NCBI RefSeq assembly: GCF_003591175.1
Contig: NZ_QYYG01000003.1
Coordinates: 248,001 to 312,000 of the forward strand
Reading direction: 5' to 3'
Length of the DNA: 64,000 bases
Origin: Serratia inhibens
GTDB taxonomy: Bacteria; Pseudomonadota; Gammaproteobacteria; Enterobacterales; Enterobacteriaceae
This document shows positions 9,671 through 21,512 of the stretch, piece by piece. Under the pieces are notes generated by a model that made no database searches, was not told where the DNA came from, and was given only the letters and a program-made list of their open reading frames with translations. A program made the translations under genes and the position numbers. Every line of letters begins with the position of its first letter. The stretch's first letter is position 1.

Positions 9671-10731
9671 TCAGCATGCGCCGTCGTCTGTTATTGATGC
9701 TGGCGCTGATCCTCCTGGTCACCCAGCTTATCAGCGCCTTTTGGTTGTGGCATGAAAGCCAGGAGCAAATCAGTTTCCTGGTGGATGAAACGCTGTCGGC
9801 CAAGATTCGCACCGAACGTGTCGACACCGAGATCGCCGAAGCGATAGCCTCGCTGCTCGCCCCTTCGCTGATCATGATGATTGTCACGCTGCTCGCCTCT
9901 TTCTGGGCCATTAGCTGGATTATCCGCCCGCTCAATCAACTGCAACAACGGCTGGAGAAACGTTCCGCCGATAACCTGACCCCACTCCCCCTTAACAGTG
10001 ACAGCCTGGAAATGAAAGCGGTCACCACCGCACTCAATCAGCTTTTCTCACGCCTGGACAACACCATCCAGCAGGAGCGGCTGTTCACCGCCGACGCTGC
10101 ACATGAGCTGCGCACGCCGTTAGCGGGGATCCGTCTGCATCTGGAACTCATGGAAAAACAGGGTATTGAGCAAAGCAAGCCGCTGATTACCCGCATCGAC
10201 CAGTTGATGCACACCGTCGAACAACTGCTGATGCTGTCGCGCACCGGGCAGGACTTTGCCAGCGGACACTATCAACGTTTTGATTGGGTGAACGATGTGA
10301 TTCAGCCACTGCGGGAGGAGCTTGACGAACTGGCCGCTCAACGCGATCAAAAGCTGCAATGGCAACTCCCTGCGGAGGCAAAAATTCATGGCGACCCGGT
10401 ACTGCTGCGTCTGTTGTTGCGTAACCTGGTGGAAAATGCGCACCGCTACAGCCCCGAAGGCAGCCTCATTCAGGTCAGGCTTGCACCGCAGGAGCACGGA
10501 CACCTGCTGCAGGTGATCGATGAAGGGCCTGGCGTGAAGGAGAAGATGGCAGGCGAGCTCACCCAGGCGTTCCGGCGTATGGATCAACGTTATGGCGGCA
10601 GCGGGCTGGGGCTGAATATCGTGGCCCGTATCGTGCAGCTGCATCAGGGCCGCCTGACGCTGGGGAATCGCCAGGATGCCAGCGGGCTGAATGCCCAATG
10701 CTGGCTGCCTGAAAACGTGCTGAACAAATAA
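9667..10731 (+). CDS. pmrB: Sensor histidine kinase, PmrB/BasS family
   Basis: This is an inner-membrane sensor kinase of 354 residues. Two membrane segments (about 9-28 and 62-84) flank a short periplasmic loop. The loop contains an ExxE pair at Glu55/Glu58, matching the EIRE segment of E. coli BasS; ExxE motifs in Salmonella PmrB bind ferric iron. HAMP follows, then the phosphoacceptor His146 in the AAHELRTP motif, the N box with Asn in LRNLVENAHRYSP, and G boxes DEGPG and GGSGLGL. The FWLWHES segment after the first membrane helix is shared with BasS. It would phosphorylate the overlapping upstream regulator. Confidence 0.85.
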   Translation: MISMRRRLLLMLALILLVTQLISAFWLWHESQEQISFLVDETLSAKIRTERVDTEIAEAIASLLAPSLIMMIVTLLASFWAISWIIRPLNQLQQRLEKRSADNLTPLPLNSDSLEMKAVTTALNQLFSRLDNTIQQERLFTADAAHELRTPLAGIRLHLELMEKQGIEQSKPLITRIDQLMHTVEQLLMLSRTGQDFASGHYQRFDWVNDVIQPLREELDELAAQRDQKLQWQLPAEAKIHGDPVLLRLLLRNLVENAHRYSPEGSLIQVRLAPQEHGHLLQVIDEGPGVKEKMAGELTQAFRRMDQRYGGSGLGLNIVARIVQLHQGRLTLGNRQDASGLNAQCWLPENVLNK

Positions 10732-10735
10732 CGCC

Positions 10736-10774
10736 GATAAAAAAAGGGCCCAGCGTTGTGTGAACTGAGCCCTT
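10736..10774. terminator. Terminator between pmrB and obgE
   Basis: On the minus strand AAGGGCTCAG pairs over 10 positions (one G-T pair) with CTGGGCCCTT and is followed by seven T residues, a strong terminator for obgE. The plus strand offers only a short T-rich tail for pmrB. Confidence 0.85.
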
Positions 10775-10786
10775 CTCTTTGCAAGA

Positions 10787-11959
<1,173 letters not shown>

Positions 11960-11975
11960 TTACCGTCTCCGTAAA

Positions 11976-12947
11976 TCATTCACCGGGCTGCTTTAAAGGA
12001 GCAACCAGGTTGGTTTCTGCCCGTCGCGGCCACCACCGGTGACCAATTGCGGAAAACATGGCGCCCGCTACCACCACGAAAGCACCGATATACCCGACGA
12101 CATTCAATGCCGGGGCGGCGAATATCTGTGGCCAGGCCAGCGCCAATAAATCTGAAAACAGCAGGGTAAACAGCGGTGTCAGCGTGACTAACGCACTCAC
12201 CTGCGCTGCCTGCCAGCGCGCCATGGCTTCCGCCAGTGCACCATAGCCAATCAACGTGTTAGCGCCACAAAACAGCAGACAAGCCAATTGCCAGCCACTG
12301 AGTTGGGAAATCATCTCTGGCCGGGCCAGAGGGAACAGCGCCACTGCACATAAAGTGTACAACATTACCAGGATCTGCGGTGAAGCCAATCGGCGCAACA
12401 ACACTTTCTGCGCAACGCCATAAGTCACCCAAACCGCCGCCGCACAGACGCCCAGCAGCACCCCAAGGGTGTAATCCGTCAGGCGGGTGAAGATCTCAAT
12501 CAGGCTGACATTGAAAAACAGCATTAGCCCACAGATCAACATCAGTGCGCCAATCACCTGAGTGATGCGCATGCGTTCTTTTAAAATCAGCACGCTGGCA
12601 AACATCATACCGACCGGCGACAGTTGGCCGATCACCTGCGATGCCGTAGGGCTGAGGTACTGCAACGAAGAGCTGAAGAAGATAAAGTTCCCCAGCAGGC
12701 CCGCAGTGGCAATTGCCAAAATTAACAGCCAGCGCGGCTGACGGAACATTTTCACCGGAGGCAGTCTGCCGCGTATCGCCAGAATGCTCCCCAGGCCGAG
12801 TGCAGCAAGGGTAAATCGATACCAAACGATGGTAAACGGATCCATCACGACCAGCACTTCTTTCATCGCAATCGGCAACGCCCCCCAGCAAATCGCCGTG
12901 GTCACCGCCAGAGAAATGCCAATTCCGACCTGCTGTTTCGTTTCCAT
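11976..12947 (-). CDS. yhbE: EamA/DMT family inner-membrane transporter YhbE
   Basis: This is a predicted inner-membrane permease of the drug/metabolite transporter superfamily, with 323 residues and about ten hydrophobic segments arranged as two EamA repeats. It matches E. coli YhbE throughout, for example in the SPTASQVIGQLSPVGMM segment. The ATG at 12947 was preferred over an upstream in-frame ATG because an AAGGTAAG ribosome-binding site precedes it. The substrate is unknown. It is the third gene of the rplU-rpmA-yhbE-obgE operon, 16 bases before obgE. Confidence 0.9.
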   Translation of the reverse strand: METKQQVGIGISLAVTTAICWGALPIAMKEVLVVMDPFTIVWYRFTLAALGLGSILAIRGRLPPVKMFRQPRWLLILAIATAGLLGNFIFFSSSLQYLSPTASQVIGQLSPVGMMFASVLILKERMRITQVIGALMLICGLMLFFNVSLIEIFTRLTDYTLGVLLGVCAAAVWVTYGVAQKVLLRRLASPQILVMLYTLCAVALFPLARPEMISQLSGWQLACLLFCGANTLIGYGALAEAMARWQAAQVSALVTLTPLFTLLFSDLLALAWPQIFAAPALNVVGYIGAFVVVAGAMFSAIGHRWWPRRAETNLVAPLKQPGE

Positions 12948-12993
12948 CTTACCTTTGCCAGCGCTGATGGGCCGATACATAAGCAGCCCATAA

Positions 12994-13025
12994 ATGTAAA
13001 AAGCCCCGCAACGAATTGCGGGGCT
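12994..13025 (-). terminator. Terminator downstream of rpmA
   Basis: On the minus strand AAGCCCCGCAA pairs with its complement around a 3- to 4-base loop and is followed by TTTTT. It lies between rpmA and yhbE and would make expression of yhbE-obgE lower than that of the ribosomal proteins. Confidence 0.85.
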
Positions 13026-13052
13026 TACATCTATTTAGTAAGGCTCGAAAAA

Positions 13053-13322
<270 letters not shown>

Positions 13323-13327
13323 CTAAC

Positions 13328-13666
<339 letters not shown>

Positions 13667-13908
13667 CTATTTAGTACAGAGCGCGCTATAAATATTCACA
13701 ATAGGGCGCGAATTCTACGCAATAATCCCGCGTATGACAAGAGCAGAATAAGACCGGAAGCAGAAAAAAGAAGAAAAAAAGCACAGTTTCTTTCATGGCG
13801 TTTATCTGAGCCGTTTTTCAAGTACAATCAGGGGGACAGTTACCGCCATGTACCGATGTGAGCAGCGATCTCAACGCGGTGAAGAGAAACACAGCTGAAA
13901 AAAATACA

Positions 13909-14880
13909 ATGAACCTAGAGCAAATTACCGAGTTAACCGCGCAAGATATGGCGGCCGTGAACGCAACAATTCTCGAACAGCTGAATTCAGATGTCACACT
14001 CATCAATCAGCTTGGCTATTACATTATCAGCGGTGGCGGTAAGCGCATCCGTCCGATGATCGCCGTTCTGGCGGCGCGGGCGTTGCATTATCGGGGTGAC
14101 AAGCACATTACCGTCGCTGCGCTGATCGAATTCATTCATACCGCTACCCTGTTGCATGATGACGTGGTGGATGAGTCCGACATGCGCCGCGGCAAGGCCA
14201 CCGCCAACGCCGCGTTCGGCAATGCCGCCAGCGTGCTGGTGGGTGACTTCATTTATACCCGCGCTTTCCAGATGATGACCAGCCTGGAGTCACTCCGCGT
14301 GCTGGCGCTGATGTCCGAAGCCGTCAACGTCATTGCCGAAGGTGAAGTGCTGCAGTTAATGAACGTGAACGATCCGGACATCACCGAAGAAAGCTATATG
14401 CGGGTGATCTACAGCAAAACCGCTCGTCTTTTTGAAGCGGCGGCGCAATCGTCAGCGATCCTTTCCGAGGCCAGCGAAGCAGAAGAAAAAGCGCTGCAGG
14501 ATTATGGCCGCTATCTCGGCACCGCATTCCAGCTGATCGACGATCTGCTCGATTACAGCGCCGACGGCAGCACACTGGGTAAAAATACCGGTGACGATCT
14601 GAACGAAGGGAAGCCCACGCTGCCCTTGCTGCACGCCATGCGTAACGGCAACAGCGCGCAAACGGCCATGATCCGCGAAGCCATTGAGCAAGGCAGCGGC
14701 CGTCATCTGTTAGAGCCGGTTTTACAGGCCATGCAACAGTGCGGCTCACTTGAATATACCCGCCAGCGCGCCGAAGAAGAGGCCGATAAGGCGATTGCCG
14801 CGCTGCAGGTTCTGCCGGAATCCCCTCATCGCTCCGCGCTGGAAGGATTAGCGCACCTTGCGGTTCAGCGAGATTTTTGA
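13909..14880 (+). CDS. ispB: Octaprenyl diphosphate synthase IspB
   Basis: IspB extends farnesyl diphosphate to the C40 side chain of ubiquinone and menaquinone. The product has 323 residues, as in E. coli. The two aspartate-rich metal sites are DDVVD (first) and DDLLD (second). The chain begins MNLEQITELTAQDM; a GTG 51 bases upstream would give a longer, unlikely protein. The ribosome-binding site is weak (AAAAAA region). It is divergent from rplU as in E. coli. Confidence 0.96.
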   Translation: MNLEQITELTAQDMAAVNATILEQLNSDVTLINQLGYYIISGGGKRIRPMIAVLAARALHYRGDKHITVAALIEFIHTATLLHDDVVDESDMRRGKATANAAFGNAASVLVGDFIYTRAFQMMTSLESLRVLALMSEAVNVIAEGEVLQLMNVNDPDITEESYMRVIYSKTARLFEAAAQSSAILSEASEAEEKALQDYGRYLGTAFQLIDDLLDYSADGSTLGKNTGDDLNEGKPTLPLLHAMRNGNSAQTAMIREAIEQGSGRHLLEPVLQAMQQCGSLEYTRQRAEEEADKAIAALQVLPESPHRSALEGLAHLAVQRDF

Positions 14881-14930
14881 GAAACAAAAAACCCTTGCCA
14901 GTTTCTACAGACCTGCGGCCGCAGGTCTGT

Positions 14931-15287
14931 TTATTTCCCCTCAGAGATACGCGCCAGCAGGCTGCCTATGCCTTCACGCATCAGGAACGCCAACACCTTC
15001 TCGCGCTCGGTTTCCGTCAGGTGATAGTAATATTCAATCCACACCGCCAGAGGATCCTTGCGTTCACTGTCATAAATTGCCGGATCTTCTTTTAGTATCA
15101 GCAAATTGCGCGTACCTGAAGGTAAGCTGTCAATATGATATTCCAGCGCCTTTCCCTGTACACCTTTACGCCTGCGACTGATCCAGCCATCGCGACGCGC
15201 CATCAAATTTATTCCCTGTGGTGAAGCGGGTAATCCAGCAATGCCTGTAAGTTCCTTGGCGGCAAACCACTCTTTTTTCATAGCCAT
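14931..15287 (-). CDS. Mu C-repressor-like HTH DNA-binding protein
   Basis: This 118-residue protein has an N-terminal winged-helix domain of the type found in phage Mu repressor C and the N-terminus of Mu transposase. The recognisable segment runs from about residue 4 to 56. It shares the pattern GW-RR-GV-GKA-EY-SLP with recalled Mu C. The remainder lacks the Mu C tail, and no transposase catalytic domain is present. It is divergent from the Ner-like sfsB, exactly as c and ner are in Mu. It is probably a domesticated regulator, perhaps acting on the shared intergenic region. The alternative start is the ATG at 15281. The function is not known. Confidence 0.7.
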   Translation of the reverse strand: MAMKKEWFAAKELTGIAGLPASPQGINLMARRDGWISRRRKGVQGKALEYHIDSLPSGTRNLLILKEDPAIYDSERKDPLAVWIEYYYHLTETEREKVLAFLMREGIGSLLARISEGK

Positions 15288-15314
15288 GATCTCTGAGGAA
15301 AATGTGCAAAGACG

Positions 15315-15350
15315 TTTTTTAGAAATTAATGAGATAATTTTTTAGAAATT
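15315..15350. repeat. Direct repeat in the C-like/sfsB intergenic region
   Basis: A 13-base direct repeat, TTTTTTAGAAATT, occurs at 15315-15327 and 15338-15350, 23 bases apart (about two helical turns). Spacing on one face of the helix suits a DNA-binding protein. It lies just upstream of the C-like gene and may be its own operator. Confidence 0.5.
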
Positions 15351-15408
15351 TAGTGGTATTCTAATTTCCGTATAAGCGTTTCATGTTGTTCAAACGATTA
15401 ATCTTGAC

Positions 15409-15430
15409 CTGTTAGTTATACCACTAACAG
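15409..15430. promoter_or_regulatory. Candidate operator, 8-bp inverted repeat upstream of sfsB
   Basis: CTGTTAGT and ACTAACAG form a perfect 8-bp inverted repeat separated by 6 bases, 33 bases before the sfsB start. The TTAG/CTAA cores recall Ner-type sites in phage Mu. The element overlaps a possible -35 TTGACC at 15404-15409. Its role as an operator is inferred. Confidence 0.5.
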
Positions 15431-15462
15431 AACTTTCGCTAATCAAAAAAGGGAATGCAAAC

Positions 15463-15723
15463 ATGAATTCTAGGAACAAGGACTGGCATCCGGCGGATAT
15501 CATTGCGGCTTTACGTAAGAAGGGAACGACGCTGGCGGCGGTATCGCGCAAGGCGGGACTTAGCTCATCCACACTGGCAAACGCGCTATCTCGGCCCTGG
15601 CCAAAAGGGGAATGGCTGATTGCCGAAGCCCTGGATGTCCATCCTGCAGAGATCTGGCCAAGCCGCTATTTCGATCCGCAAACCAACGACCTGCTAAATC
15701 GCAAAGCCCGTATCAGGTCATGA
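15463..15723 (+). CDS. sfsB: Ner-like transcriptional regulator SfsB (Nlp)
   Basis: SfsB is an 86-residue helix-turn-helix protein of the Ner family, named for phage Mu and D108 Ner. The core is DWHPADIIAALRKKG, followed by SSSTLANALSRPWPKGE and a closing EIWPSRY motif, all shared with E. coli SfsB and Mu Ner. In E. coli it stimulates maltose genes when overproduced. The start ATG follows an AAAGGGAATG ribosome-binding site. It is divergent from the C-like gene. E. coli has murA downstream, but here mdh follows in the opposite direction. Confidence 0.9.
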   Translation: MNSRNKDWHPADIIAALRKKGTTLAAVSRKAGLSSSTLANALSRPWPKGEWLIAEALDVHPAEIWPSRYFDPQTNDLLNRKARIRS

Positions 15724-15732
15724 TTCGGGCAT

Positions 15733-15764
15733 AAAAAAAACCGCCGGTGCGATGTCCGGCGGCT
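15733..15764 (-). terminator. Terminator downstream of mdh
   Basis: On the minus strand GCCGCCGG pairs with CCGGCGGT around an 8-base loop and is followed by eight T residues. It lies 28 bases after the mdh stop and 10-40 bases beyond the convergent sfsB stop. Confidence 0.88.
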
Positions 15765-15791
15765 TGTGCATACTCATGCGTTCTGGGTTGA

Positions 15792-17667
<1,876 letters not shown>

Positions 17668-17673
17668 TGCACA

Positions 17674-17720
17674 ACGCTAACAAAATGCGGCTGACGGTCG
17701 CGTTTTGTTAGCGCTTCTTT
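17674..17720 (+). terminator. Terminator downstream of argR
   Basis: A long stem pairs CGCTAACAAAAT with its complement TTTTGTTAGCG around a GC-rich loop and is followed by CTTCTTT. It lies just after the argR stop. Confidence 0.75.
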
Positions 17721-18019
17721 AACTAACTCAGCCCTACCTTTTCCTCTCACCCAGCCACGTTTAAAACCCGATTTCCGCCTTGCTACGACACATTCCAATG
17801 ACATTTATACTTAACCAGTGATAGCTACTGCATTCTTCCGCACGTTTGGTCAAAAACACTTACCTGATTGAAATTACATAAATTTAACATCGAAAGATCG
17901 TTTTATGAGCGATTTTTATTCCATAAGGTTATTAAAGATAAGAGCCACCATAATAAAGTTTCACAAGAAACTGTTAGCTAACTATTAATTTTTAGAGTTA
18001 CTAGATGTATACTCATTTC
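17721..18019. other. AT-rich region upstream of the yhcN pair
   Basis: This stretch of roughly 300 bases between the argR terminator and the CRP-like site holds no convincing gene; the only frames are short and run antisense. It is markedly AT-rich from about 17870 and should carry the yhcN promoter region. Confidence 0.5.
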
Positions 18020-18035
18020 CGTGACGTAAATCACA
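18020..18035 (+). promoter_or_regulatory. CRP-like binding site upstream of the first yhcN
   Basis: CGTGACGTAAATCACA holds the exact GTGA-N6-TCAC core of the CRP consensus and lies 41 bases before the start codon of the first yhcN copy. Being so close to the start, it would sit near or within the promoter, so it could activate or repress. Binding is inferred from sequence only. Confidence 0.6.
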
Positions 18036-18075
18036 GTTCATTGGAACTGATAAAAGAATACGATAAGGTGAGATC

Positions 18076-18339
18076 ATGAAAATTAAAGCTACCGTTGCAA
18101 CACTAAGCCTCCTGTCTGTGCTTTCCTTTGGCGCATTTGCAGCACAATCCGTTGATGCAGATCAGGCGGCAAAACTGCAGTCCGCAGGCACCATTACCGT
18201 CAGCGGCGTAGCCGGTGCCCCTTCAGACATCCGTCAGGCGCTGTCTGAAAAAGCCGATGCCCGTGGCGCGACCGCTTACCGTGTGATCGAAGCGCGCAAT
18301 GAAGGCAACTACCACGCCACGGCTGAAATTTATAAATAA
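18076..18339 (+). CDS. yhcN: YhcN family (DUF1471) periplasmic stress protein, copy 1
   Basis: This is a small secreted protein of 87 residues with a clear signal peptide (1-22, cleavage after AFA) and one YhcN/DUF1471 domain. Family hallmarks are the IRQALSEKAD helix, the GATAYRVIEA strand and the closing ATAEIYK. E. coli YhcN responds to acid and peroxide and lies next to argR, as here. An 87-residue paralogue follows 124 bases downstream. AAGGTGAG is the ribosome-binding site. A CRP-like site lies upstream. Confidence 0.92.
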   Translation: MKIKATVATLSLLSVLSFGAFAAQSVDADQAAKLQSAGTITVSGVAGAPSDIRQALSEKADARGATAYRVIEARNEGNYHATAEIYK

Positions 18340-18463
18340 GACCCCGGCATTACCCGGCAACGGGCAAGACATCTCTGGAAACCAGCATTGCCGATAACAG
18401 CTTTCAAGAATAATAAACGCTGTAAAGCCCTTCCTGGCTGTTATCGCTACAGGACACACGACC

Positions 18464-18727
18464 ATGAACATGAAAGCTACCCTCGCGGCAATTAGCCTGA
18501 TGTCAGCCCTTTCGTTCGGCGCTTCAGCCGCTACCCTGATCACCAATGACCAGGCCGCTGATCTTCAGTCTGTCGGCACCATTACCGCCAGTGGCGTCAC
18601 AGGTGCACCTTCGGATATTCGTCAGGCGCTGTCCGACAAAGCCGATAAACAAGGCGCTAAAGCGTACCGAGTGATCGAAGCCTACGAAAACGGCAACTGG
18701 CACGCGACTGCCGAAATCTACAAATAA
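18464..18727 (+). CDS. yhcN: YhcN family (DUF1471) periplasmic stress protein, copy 2
   Basis: This is a tandem paralogue of the preceding gene, again 87 residues with a signal peptide (1-22, cleavage after ASA). The core runs DIRQALSDKAD, GAKAYRVIEAY and ATAEIYK. The two copies differ mainly in the signal peptide and around residues 24-34 and 70-80. No promoter was identified between the copies, so both may share the upstream one. The duplication could be local to this lineage. The specific function is unknown. Confidence 0.9.
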   Translation: MNMKATLAAISLMSALSFGASAATLITNDQAADLQSVGTITASGVTGAPSDIRQALSDKADKQGAKAYRVIEAYENGNWHATAEIYK

Positions 18728-18841
18728 CCATTCAGAGAACGCGATTGCCGAACTGATTACCCTCGTCACTGCCACTGCCGAGTTCTGTCGTAAACGCGAA
18801 TTCTCTGAAGATTATCGTCGTCCTATCCGACGAACCCCGTT

Positions 18842-18865
18842 GCCCTCGCTCGCGAGGGCTTTTTT
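18842..18865 (+). terminator. Terminator downstream of the yhcN pair
   Basis: GCCCTCGC pairs with GCGAGGGC around a 2-base centre and is followed by six T residues on the plus strand. Confidence 0.85.
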
Positions 18866-18870
18866 ATGGG

Positions 18871-18898
18871 CGAAAAAAAGGGCCGCTAACGGCCCTTT
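18871..18898 (-). terminator. Terminator downstream of mpl
   Basis: On the minus strand AAAGGGCCG pairs with CGGCCCTTT around a 4-base loop and is followed by a T-run. It lies 20 bases after the mpl stop. It sits close to the plus-strand yhcN terminator in a clear convergent junction. Confidence 0.85.
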
Positions 18899-18917
18899 AT
18901 CGAATTGTTCCTGTCGA

Positions 18918-20297
18918 TCAGTAGATTACTTTCGGTTCTGGCTTATTGGCCAATGCCTCCAGCAGCCGATCGTGGATCCCACCAAATCCGCCGTTACTCA
19001 TCACCAGGATATGGTCACCCGGCTGAGCGGTTTTCACTATCATATCCACCAAGGTGCCGAGATCGGCACTCCAGTGGGCCGGCTGCACGCAAGCCTCTGC
19101 CACTTCCGCCACCTGCCAGGGGATATGGTGTGGCTGGAACAGGAAGACCTCATCGGCGCGGCCAAGCGATGGCGCCAAGTCGTTCTTGCTGATGCCCATT
19201 TTCATGGTGTTGGAACGCGGCTCAAGCACTGCCAGAATGCGGGCGGTCCCCCCCACTTTGCCGCGCAGAGCGGCCAGGGTCGCCAGGATCGCCGTTGGGT
19301 GATGCGCAAAATCGTCGTACACCGTGACGCCGTTGGCTTCGCCGCGCAGCTCCAGGCGGCGGCGGGCATTGATGAAATCGCCCAGCGCGGTGCAGGCGTC
19401 TGCAGGCTGCACGCCAACGTGACGCGTTGCGGCAATGGCCATCAGGCCATTATGCATGTTGTGCTCGCCCACCAGCGCCCATTTCACCTCGCCAACCTTG
19501 TCGCCGTTGAGGAACACTTCATAGTGGCTGGCGTCCGGGGTCAGCTTGTGCGCCCGCCATGCCCCCTCTTCCCCAACCAGTTCCTGCTCGCTCCAGCACC
19601 CCATCGCCATCACCTGTTTCAGGTGGTTGTCGTTGTCAGGCAAAATGATCTTGCCCTTGCCCGGCACCAGGCGCACCAGATGATGGAACTGCTTCTGGAT
19701 CGCTTTCAGATCGTCAAAGATATCGGCATGATCAAACTCCAGATTGTTCATGATCAGCGTACGCGGGCTGTAGTGAACAAACTTGGAGCGCTTGTCGAAG
19801 AATGCACAGTCGTATTCATCGGCTTCGATCACAAAGAACGGGCTGCCGCCCAAGCGCGCGGAAACGTCGAAGTTCCCCGGTACGCCGCCGATGACAAAGC
19901 CGGGCTGATAACCGCAGGCTTCCAGGATCCAGGTCGCCATGCCGGCCGTAGTGGTTTTACCGTGGGTCCCGGCAACCGCCAGCACCCAGCGATCGCGCAG
20001 TACATAGTCATGCAGCCACTGCGGGCCGGAAACGTAAGGGATGCCTTGCTCCAGCACCGCTTCCACGCACGGGTTACCGCGCGTCATGGCGTTGCCGATG
20101 ATCACCAGATCCGGTGCGGGATCCAACTGAGCAGGATCGTAGCCCTGGATCAGATCGATCCCCTCTTTCTCCAACAGCGTGCTCATCGGCGGATAGACAT
20201 TAGCGTCAGAGCCGGTCACCTCATGTCCCAACGAACGAGCCAGTACCGCCAGCCCCCCCATAAAGGTGCCACAGATCCCAAGAATGTGAATGCGCAT
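18918..20297 (-). CDS. mpl: UDP-MurNAc:L-Ala-gamma-D-Glu-meso-DAP ligase Mpl
   Basis: Mpl reattaches the murein tripeptide L-Ala-D-Glu-meso-DAP to UDP-MurNAc in peptidoglycan recycling. The product has 459 residues (E. coli 457). It shows the Mur ligase layout: N-terminal GICGTFMGGLA near residue 8, the P-loop GTHGKTTT near 110, and the C-terminal domain with DDFAHHPTA. The ATG at 20297 gives MRIHILGICG; the reading frame continues 57 codons further but without family similarity. It is divergent from fbp, with 169 bases between starts, as in E. coli. Confidence 0.96.
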   Translation of the reverse strand: MRIHILGICGTFMGGLAVLARSLGHEVTGSDANVYPPMSTLLEKEGIDLIQGYDPAQLDPAPDLVIIGNAMTRGNPCVEAVLEQGIPYVSGPQWLHDYVLRDRWVLAVAGTHGKTTTAGMATWILEACGYQPGFVIGGVPGNFDVSARLGGSPFFVIEADEYDCAFFDKRSKFVHYSPRTLIMNNLEFDHADIFDDLKAIQKQFHHLVRLVPGKGKIILPDNDNHLKQVMAMGCWSEQELVGEEGAWRAHKLTPDASHYEVFLNGDKVGEVKWALVGEHNMHNGLMAIAATRHVGVQPADACTALGDFINARRRLELRGEANGVTVYDDFAHHPTAILATLAALRGKVGGTARILAVLEPRSNTMKMGISKNDLAPSLGRADEVFLFQPHHIPWQVAEVAEACVQPAHWSADLGTLVDMIVKTAQPGDHILVMSNGGFGGIHDRLLEALANKPEPKVIY

Positions 20298-20466
20298 AGT
20301 TTTCTCAATTGAGTACGTCGAATGTTGCCTTATTCTACCGCTCAGAATCGTCCAGAAGAAATGGATTTGCCTATGAATAGCGTTCATCTTTGGGCTACAC
20401 TGCTCGCGAATACGTTGGCGGTTTGTTAACAGACCGCTACCCATCCGTAGATTCAGGGATTGTGTC

Positions 20467-21471
20467 ATGAAAACGTTAGGCGAATTTATCGTCGAGAAAC
20501 AGCACGACTTCTCTCACGCCACCGGCGAGCTGACAGCGTTACTTTCTGCAATTAAACTGGGCGCCAAAATCATCCACCGCGACATCAACAAAGCGGGTCT
20601 GGTTGATATCCTCGGTACCAGCGGCATTTCCAACGTACAGGGTGAAGTCCAGATGAAACTGGACCTGTTCGCCAACGAAAAGCTGAAAGCTGCGTTGAAA
20701 GCGCGCGGTGAAGTTGCGGGCATCGCTTCTGAAGAAGAAGATGAAATCGTGATTTTCGATGGCGAGCGGGCTGAAAATGGCAAGTACGTGGTGTTGATGG
20801 ATCCGTTGGACGGTTCGTCCAACATTGATGTCAACGTCTCGGTCGGTACTATTTTCTCTATCTATCGTCGCATCACCCCGGTCGGCACTCCCGTGACCGA
20901 AGAAGATTTCCTGCAACCGGGCAGCGCCCAGGTTGCAGCCGGCTACGTAGTTTATGGTTCCTCGACCATGCTGGTGTACACCACCGGTTATGGCGTGCAT
21001 GCCTTTACTTACGATCCGTCTCTGGGCGTGTTCTGCCTCTCCCACGAGAAAGTGCGTTACCCGGCCACCGGCAACATGTATTCCATCAACGAAGGCAACT
21101 ACATCAAGTTCCCTCGCGGCGTGAAGAAATACATCAAGTATTGCCAGGAGCAGGACGAAGCAACGCAACGCCCTTACACCTCACGCTACATTGGTTCACT
21201 GGTTGCCGATTTTCACCGCAACCTGCTGAAAGGCGGCATCTACATTTACCCAAGCACCGCCAGCCACCCGCAAGGCAAGCTGCGTCTGCTGTATGAATGC
21301 AACCCGATGGCGTTTCTGGCGGAACAGGCAGGCGGTAAAGCCAGCGACGGTAAAAACCGTATTCTGGACATTACCCCGGTGAAACTGCACCAGCGTGCCC
21401 CCTTCTTCGTCGGTACCAAATCCATGGTTGAAGACGCCGAGCGCTTTATCGCCGAAAACCCGGACGAATAA
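20467..21471 (+). CDS. fbp: Fructose-1,6-bisphosphatase class 1
   Basis: Fbp hydrolyses fructose-1,6-bisphosphate in gluconeogenesis and is inhibited by AMP. The product has 334 residues (E. coli 332). The metal site [10 protein letters not shown] is at residues 112-121, preceded by the acidic loop SEEEDE at about 89-94. It is divergent from mpl. In E. coli ytfQRT-yjfF lies beyond it, but here a chemoreceptor gene converges on it. Confidence 0.97.
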   Translation: MKTLGEFIVEKQHDFSHATGELTALLSAIKLGAKIIHRDINKAGLVDILGTSGISNVQGEVQMKLDLFANEKLKAALKARGEVAGIASEEEDEIVIFDGERAENGKYVVLMDPLDGSSNIDVNVSVGTIFSIYRRITPVGTPVTEEDFLQPGSAQVAAGYVVYGSSTMLVYTTGYGVHAFTYDPSLGVFCLSHEKVRYPATGNMYSINEGNYIKFPRGVKKYIKYCQEQDEATQRPYTSRYIGSLVADFHRNLLKGGIYIYPSTASHPQGKLRLLYECNPMAFLAEQAGGKASDGKNRILDITPVKLHQRAPFFVGTKSMVEDAERFIAENPDE

Positions 21472-21481
21472 AGCCTCTCTA

Positions 21482-21505
21482 CAGGAGGCGGCATGCCGCC
21501 TCCTG
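21482..21505. repeat. Perfect 24-bp palindrome between fbp and the chemoreceptor gene
   Basis: CAGGAGGCGGCA and its exact complement abut with no spacer. It lies between the two convergent stop codons, so it is probably a transcript-stabilising or terminating hairpin. It has no T-run on either strand, which makes it a poor intrinsic terminator. Confidence 0.5.
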
Positions 21506-21512
21506 TCACCCA

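Noticed and set aside
14931-15723. An intact Mu-like prophage
   Set aside because: Only C-like and Ner-like genes occur; there is no transposase, no tail or head gene, and housekeeping genes follow at once on both sides.
18840-20312. A 490-codon open frame on the plus strand opposite mpl
   Set aside because: It is antisense to a well-supported gene, has no recognisable domain and reflects codon bias in GC-rich DNA.
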